DNA of 7,064 bases from Actinomycetota bacterium (lineage in GTDB: Bacteria; Actinomycetota; Acidimicrobiia; Acidimicrobiales; Poriferisodaliceae). The translations under genes and the position numbers were made by a program. The stretch lies in the NCBI GenBank assembly GCA_002731665.1, contig PCCJ01000092.1, forward strand, positions 1-7,064, written 5' to 3'. The notes beneath the pieces are model-generated. The model was given only the letters and a program-made list of their open reading frames with translations. It did no database searches and was not told the origin of the DNA. This document shows, piece after piece, positions 5,976 through 7,064 of this stretch. The number at the start of each line of letters is the position of its first letter. Positions within the stretch are counted from its first letter, which is position 1.

Positions 5976-6800
5976 GTGAACAAGCCCTCGAAAGTTTCGT
6001 TATCATTCGATGTTGACACCATCTCTCTCTGGATGGGATCACCAGACGCAACGGCTTTCAGCCGCGGTGAATTCGGAGTGGTTGGCACTCGACGAGTCCT
6101 TAAGCTGCTGAAGCAACATAATATTTTGGGAACGTTTTTCGTTCCTGGTTTAACAGCTAAGACGTATCCTCGACTTGTCGAAGAAATAGCTGAAGGTGGG
6201 CATGAAATAGGTCACCACGGTAATCATCATGAAAGTCCAGCTCGCTTGAGCCGTGAGCAGGAGCAGCAAATATTAGAAGATGGAACGAAAATCCTGGAGG
6301 AGATTACAGGAAAACGGCCAACGGGATGGCGATCACCTGGTTGGTATGTAAGCGAAAATTCTCTCCAATTGCTTGTCGAGGCAGGATTCTCATACGATTC
6401 ATCTCTTATGAGTCATGACGTTCAGATTTCTCGTTGTAGAACGGGCGATCAGTGGACAAAGGGTGAAGGCGTTACCTTCGGTAATGAAGTAGATCTCGTA
6501 GAAGTCCCAATTGCTTGGCACCTAGATGACTTTCCGTGGTTTGAGTATATTCCGCCCAAAGGTGGCAATCTGACTAGCCCCTCAGCAGTCCTCGAAACAT
6601 GGCTAGGTGATCTAAACTACGCCCGGAAATATGAGCCCGGGGGAACTCTTACTTACACCATGCATCCGCAAGTAATTGGAAGAGGACACCGCATGTTGAT
6701 GCTTGAGCAATTAATTGAAGAAATCGAAACAATGAAAGATGTCGAGTTCACGACTATCGAAGCAGCTGCTTCACAATGGAGAAAAGAAAATCCTTTCTAA
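5976..6800 (+). CDS. Cytosolic polysaccharide-deacetylase-fold (NodB) hydrolase, PgdA/PuuE-like
   Basis: A 274-residue NodB-homology metal hydrolase. Motif 1 is SFDVDT (10-15) with Asp12 and Asp14. Motif 2 is GHEIGHHGNHHE (75-86), giving metal ligands His81 and His85 after Asp14. Motif 3 is WRSPGW (118-123), motif 4 YDSSL (140-144), and the last motif holds His230 in TMHPQ. AWHLDDFPWFEY (180-191) is a subgroup feature recalling Helicobacter pylori PgdA and the allantoinase-like PuuE group. There is no signal peptide or membrane segment, so it should act in the cytoplasm on a small or CoA-linked amide rather than on wall polymer; that step is inference. The start is GTG 5976, since the in-frame ATG at 5955 runs into a stop at once. 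The ribosome site is weak (AGG just upstream). It follows the dehydrogenase by 40 bases and is probably cotranscribed with it. Confidence 0.87.
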   Translation: MNKPSKVSLSFDVDTISLWMGSPDATAFSRGEFGVVGTRRVLKLLKQHNILGTFFVPGLTAKTYPRLVEEIAEGGHEIGHHGNHHESPARLSREQEQQILEDGTKILEEITGKRPTGWRSPGWYVSENSLQLLVEAGFSYDSSLMSHDVQISRCRTGDQWTKGEGVTFGNEVDLVEVPIAWHLDDFPWFEYIPPKGGNLTSPSAVLETWLGDLNYARKYEPGGTLTYTMHPQVIGRGHRMLMLEQLIEEIETMKDVEFTTIEAAASQWRKENPF

Positions 6801-6830
6801 AGGAGCGCAGGACTTAAGCGCTTATCCTTT
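6799..6830. terminator. Candidate bidirectional terminator between convergent genes
   Basis: AAAGGAGCGC (6799-6808) can pair with GCGC (6818-6821) and TCCTTT (6825-6830), forming a 10-base-pair stem with a 3-base bulge and a 9-base loop. The bulge TTA (6822-6824) is the reverse gene's stop codon, and the left arm begins inside the stop of the deacetylase gene. There is no long U-run on either side, so intrinsic termination is uncertain. A second TCCTTT at 6791-6796 could compete for the left arm. Confidence 0.4.
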
Positions 6831-7064
6831 CGCAATAATGAATAAGCCTCTAGCCGTGATGACCGGATCCGTGGCTTGGAACTCGTCGATCGGCCCCAAA
6901 CTAACTGTCAGCTCTACGCTCAATTTGCGTCCAACTCTCGATGACTCTCGCGCATGAAACCAAACAGTTTCGCCAACTGGCACCCCACCTAAATAATCAA
7001 CTTCTAGTTTTGCTGTGTACGCAGCCTCACCGAGAACAATCATTAGGTAACCCATTACATCATC
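6822..7064 (-). CDS. PaaI-like hotdog thioesterase, 5' partial
   Basis: The reverse frame is open to the right edge of the window, so only the last 80 residues are present; the ATG at 7055 is almost certainly internal. The visible part begins DDVMGYL, the end of the long hotdog helix whose Asp is the usual catalytic acid in PaaI-type thioesterases (LLDD.MG). It continues AYTAKLEVDYLGGVPVGE, the hallmark strand pair of 4HBT-superfamily proteins, and ends with strands SVELTVSLG and ARGLFIIAKG. It probably hydrolyses a small acyl- or phenylacyl-CoA in the cytosol; the substrate is unknown. It converges on the deacetylase gene with 21 bases between them. It is the second hotdog protein of the window but clearly of a different, single-domain type. 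Confidence 0.8.
   Translation of the reverse strand, partial: DDVMGYLMIVLGEAAYTAKLEVDYLGGVPVGETVWFHARESSRVGRKLSVELTVSLGPIDEFQATDPVITARGLFIIAKG

Noticed and set aside
5773..6051. 92-codon - strand frame spanning the dehydrogenase-deacetylase junction
   Set aside because: Overlaps conserved C-terminal and N-terminal motifs of two real genes and has no ribosome site.
6739..6957. 72-codon + frame across the convergent junction
   Set aside because: Out of frame with the deacetylase and antisense to the PaaI-like gene; no domain features.
1..7064. Mobile element, CRISPR array or defence island
   Set aside because: No transposase, integrase, nuclease or spaced repeats were found, and base composition looks even; all recognisable genes are metabolic.

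Overview
This is a densely packed stretch of a bacterial chromosome with ten protein-coding genes: eight on the + strand and two on the - strand. The two genes at the window edges are cut. I see no RNA genes, insertion sequences, CRISPR arrays or phage genes. Base composition is near half G+C by eye and codon use looks even throughout. The best hint of the organism is the protein families. The edge gene belongs to the mycothiol-isomerase-like TIGR03084 group, and the acyl-CoA dehydrogenase ends in the 'YGGTDE...GERVLGLPKEPG' style common in actinobacteria. A moderate-GC actinobacterium, perhaps an uncultured marine Acidimicrobiia-like lineage, fits. This is inference, and an acyl-CoA-degrading Chloroflexota (SAR202-like) lineage is not excluded.

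Layout: (i) Bases 1-3355 hold a tight + strand run: TIGR03084-type metal-binding protein (5' cut), coaE (dephospho-CoA kinase), a tandem-hotdog thioesterase-like protein, a VOC/glyoxalase-fold protein and an SDR oxidoreductase. Gaps are only 3-13 bases, so this is probably one operon. (ii) After a 48-base gap comes a Cof-type HAD phosphatase (3404-4219), possibly the operon's last gene. (iii) A 105-residue gene of unknown function lies on the - strand (4224-4541), tail to tail with the HAD gene. (iv) A divergent region (4542-4690) separates it from an acyl-CoA dehydrogenase (start judged to be GTG 4691) and a cytosolic NodB-fold deacetylase (5976-6800). (v) A PaaI-like hotdog thioesterase (3' part only, - strand) converges on the deacetylase at the right edge.

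How they fit together: coaE makes CoA, two hotdog proteins probably act on acyl-CoA thioesters, the acyl-CoA dehydrogenase and SDR could carry out oxidation steps, and the VOC, TIGR03084 and deacetylase proteins could handle ring, thiol-adduct or amide chemistry. The set looks like part of a catabolic acyl-CoA neighbourhood whose substrate cannot be read from sequence. I did not find a clear new defence or mobile system. The most informative oddities are active-site changes: a glycine at the usual acyl-CoA dehydrogenase glutamate with a Glu at the isovaleryl-CoA-dehydrogenase position, Thr for Ser in the SDR, and Arg for a metal-ligand His in the VOC protein.
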